Both the position numbers and the translations under genes were made by a program. DNA of 8,438 nt from Xanthobacteraceae bacterium (lineage in GTDB: Bacteria; Pseudomonadota; Alphaproteobacteria; Rhizobiales; Xanthobacteraceae): positions 1 through 8,438 of the forward strand of contig JASHYD010000772.1 of NCBI GenBank assembly GCA_030043175.1, written 5' to 3'. The notes under the pieces are model-generated. The model was not told the DNA's origin, searched no databases, and saw only the letters and a list, made by a program, of their open reading frames with translations. Of this stretch, positions 7,348-8,438 are shown piece by piece (within the stretch, counting starts at the first letter, position 1; the number at the start of each line of letters is the position of its first letter).

Positions 7348-7755
7348 ATGAACTATTGTCAAACACCCAACTCAGCAAACCCGCGGCCGCGGCGTTCTCT
7401 GTGGAACGAAGGAAACTGCTAGGGCCGAAACCGCTGTTCCGATTGAGCCATGTCTGGTCCATGCGGGCAGAGCTGCAAATCGGACGGCGGGGGCGTGGCC
7501 TCGCACTGTTCAACCTTGCTATCGAGAGCAAGCTGCGCAACTGCGATCTTGTTGCGGTGCGGGCCGATGACGGCCCCGAACAGCTAGACCGTCGACCGAG
7601 CAACGATTCGGTAGGAAAACGGGTCGCCCGGTTCGGTTCGAGTTGACGGAACAACCCGTCCGTTTCTTGACGAGTAACTGGGCCGAAGCGCAAGGAAGGC
7701 TGGCGATTTTATGTTTGGGGGTGGGAACTCAAGCGGCGGTCCCACGACACGGCAG
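7348..7755 (+). pseudogene. Decayed tyrosine recombinase (phage-type integrase)
   Basis: A remnant of the integrase family whose members read PRRQPWNKGKL...PKHVW.IR..LQ...R.RDLALFNLAIDSKLRGCDLV near the N-terminus. From ATG 7348 the frame reads PRRSLWNEG and then hits TAG at 7420 because one base is missing near 7413. In the next frame LFRLSHVWSMRAELQ and LALFNLAIESKLRNCDLVAV are clear (about 7434-7560). A further change near 7571 leads to stops at 7585 and 7612 in the frame encoding TVDRATIR. Then KTGRPVRFELTEQ appears in the third frame (7616-7654), and after another change TRPFLDE, a TAA at 7675, and RKAGDFMFGG up to about 7728, then PTTRQ ending at 7755. That is at least four frame changes and four in-frame stops. 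The catalytic C-terminal part (HSLRR and the tyrosine box) is not recognisable; VRY at 7811-7819 may be a trace. It cannot make an active enzyme. Confidence 0.82.
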
Positions 7756-7950
7756 GAGCGCGTCGCTGATCAGCACGTAGATCTGCCGCATTAGTCGAGA
7801 TGGCGCTGCAGTTCGCTACGATACCCTGGGCAGAGCTGCCGTGCTCGGCTCGTGTGTCAACCGATCGAAAAGGCTTAAGAAAACGGATGTTGCGGCAAAC
7901 CCGGAATTGTGATGTGTGGATAGGCACGTCATCGTCGGGTCAATGACCGA

Positions 7951-8438
7951 ATGAATCCGCGGATTGGCCTTTCCCGCCGGAATGTTGTGATCGGCGCTGC
8001 GGCATCAGCCGTGATAGCCACCCCACGCATCAGTACTGCGGCGGGTCCGACGATTCTAGTCGAACCGGACAATGACCTTCAGGACATTCCGCTCGGCATC
8101 CGTCTCTCCGGTTTCGCCCCCAGACAGCCTGTGACGGTGACGGCGGAGATGGTCACGCGGGAATATTTCCGGTGGCGATCGTCGGCAACGTTCATTGTTG
8201 GTGACGACGGTGGCGTGGATGTCGGGACTACAGCGCCCGTCGGCGGTTCCTATTCGGGCGTTTCGCCCATGGGTCTCATATGGTCGATGGAACCCGTTGA
8301 GGGACCAGGCTGGGACGCACCGGCCACGACCGTCCGATTGCCGGCGACCGTGACCTTTTGGGCTGAGGCCGAGAACGGCGAGTGGGCGGAGGCGAGTATC
8401 GTGCGCGCCATGGTCGGACCCGGTGTCACTTTCAAGCT
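7951..8438 (+). CDS. BAAT/acyl-CoA thioesterase N-domain protein, Tat signal, partial
   Basis: An open frame from ATG 7951 runs off the window end after 162 codons, so the gene is 3'-truncated by the window. An in-frame TAG at 7921 leaves this ATG as the only usable start; its ribosome site is weak (GGGT at 7937-7940). Residues 8-30 form a twin-arginine signal: SRRNVVIG, then a hydrophobic alanine-rich run, with cleavage near STA-AG. From about residue 34 the sequence matches the N-terminal beta-sandwich domain of the acyl-CoA thioester hydrolase/bile acid-CoA:amino acid N-acyltransferase family: LGIRLSGFAPRQPVTVTA (48-65), WRSSATF, and the diagnostic GGSYSGVSPMGLIWSM (98-113). The alpha/beta hydrolase domain with the catalytic nucleophile should follow outside the window. 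Family members usually act on acyl-CoA inside the cell, so an export signal points to another ester or amide as substrate. The family call is firm; the function is not. Confidence 0.82.
   Translation, partial: MNPRIGLSRRNVVIGAAASAVIATPRISTAAGPTILVEPDNDLQDIPLGIRLSGFAPRQPVTVTAEMVTREYFRWRSSATFIVGDDGGVDVGTTAPVGGSYSGVSPMGLIWSMEPVEGPGWDAPATTVRLPATVTFWAEAENGEWAEASIVRAMVGPGVTFK

Noticed and set aside
6889..7362. Minus-strand open frame of 157 codons
   Set aside because: It has no domain, its composition looks like untranslated sequence, and it overlaps the intact ribosome site of the integrase remnant on the other strand.
8250..8435. Minus-strand open frame at the window end
   Set aside because: It is a shadow of the BAAT-like coding frame, whose motif GGSYSGVSPMGLIWSM is diagnostic.

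Overview
The window looks like accessory chromosome from a GC-rich alphaproteobacterium, plausibly a Bradyrhizobium/Nitrobacteraceae-type member of the Rhizobiales. This rests on base composition, codon use and the flavour of the gene families (exported hydrolases, a LysR/TauE divergent pair, an AraC-Rob type regulator). The taxonomic placement is an inference only.

Layout: bases 1-537 hold no gene I can support. A Sec-exported type-B carboxylesterase (538-2148, +) follows and converges on a LysR regulator (2176-3069, -). The regulator starts with TTG behind a perfect AGGAGG. It is divergent from a TauE/SafE-type membrane exporter (3140-3901, +), and the 70-base gap between them carries a perfect 15-base palindrome at its centre. 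A 286-base gap with a hairpin and short repeats leads to an AraC-type activator with a C-terminal GyrI/Rob-like ligand domain (4188-5021, +). That gene is followed closely by a Tat-exported amidase-signature enzyme (5103-6615, +). The amidase is broken by a frameshift near 5790, where a segment expected in the family is also missing. Bases 6616-7347 look non-coding. From 7348 lies a badly decayed tyrosine recombinase (phage-type integrase) with several frame changes and stops but an intact ribosome binding site. At 7951 begins a Tat-signal protein with the N-terminal domain of the acyl-CoA thioesterase/BAAT family, cut off by the end of the window.

How it fits together: three different hydrolase families (carboxylesterase, amidase, BAAT-like) all carry export signals, and two ligand-sensing regulators and one exporter sit between them. 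This suggests a locus for periplasmic breakdown of esters or amides with local control, later eroded by deletion and by a passing mobile element. I found no CRISPR array, tRNA, rRNA or recognisable defence system. The most informative points are the lesion in the amidase, the integrase fossil, and the TTG-start LysR with its palindrome.
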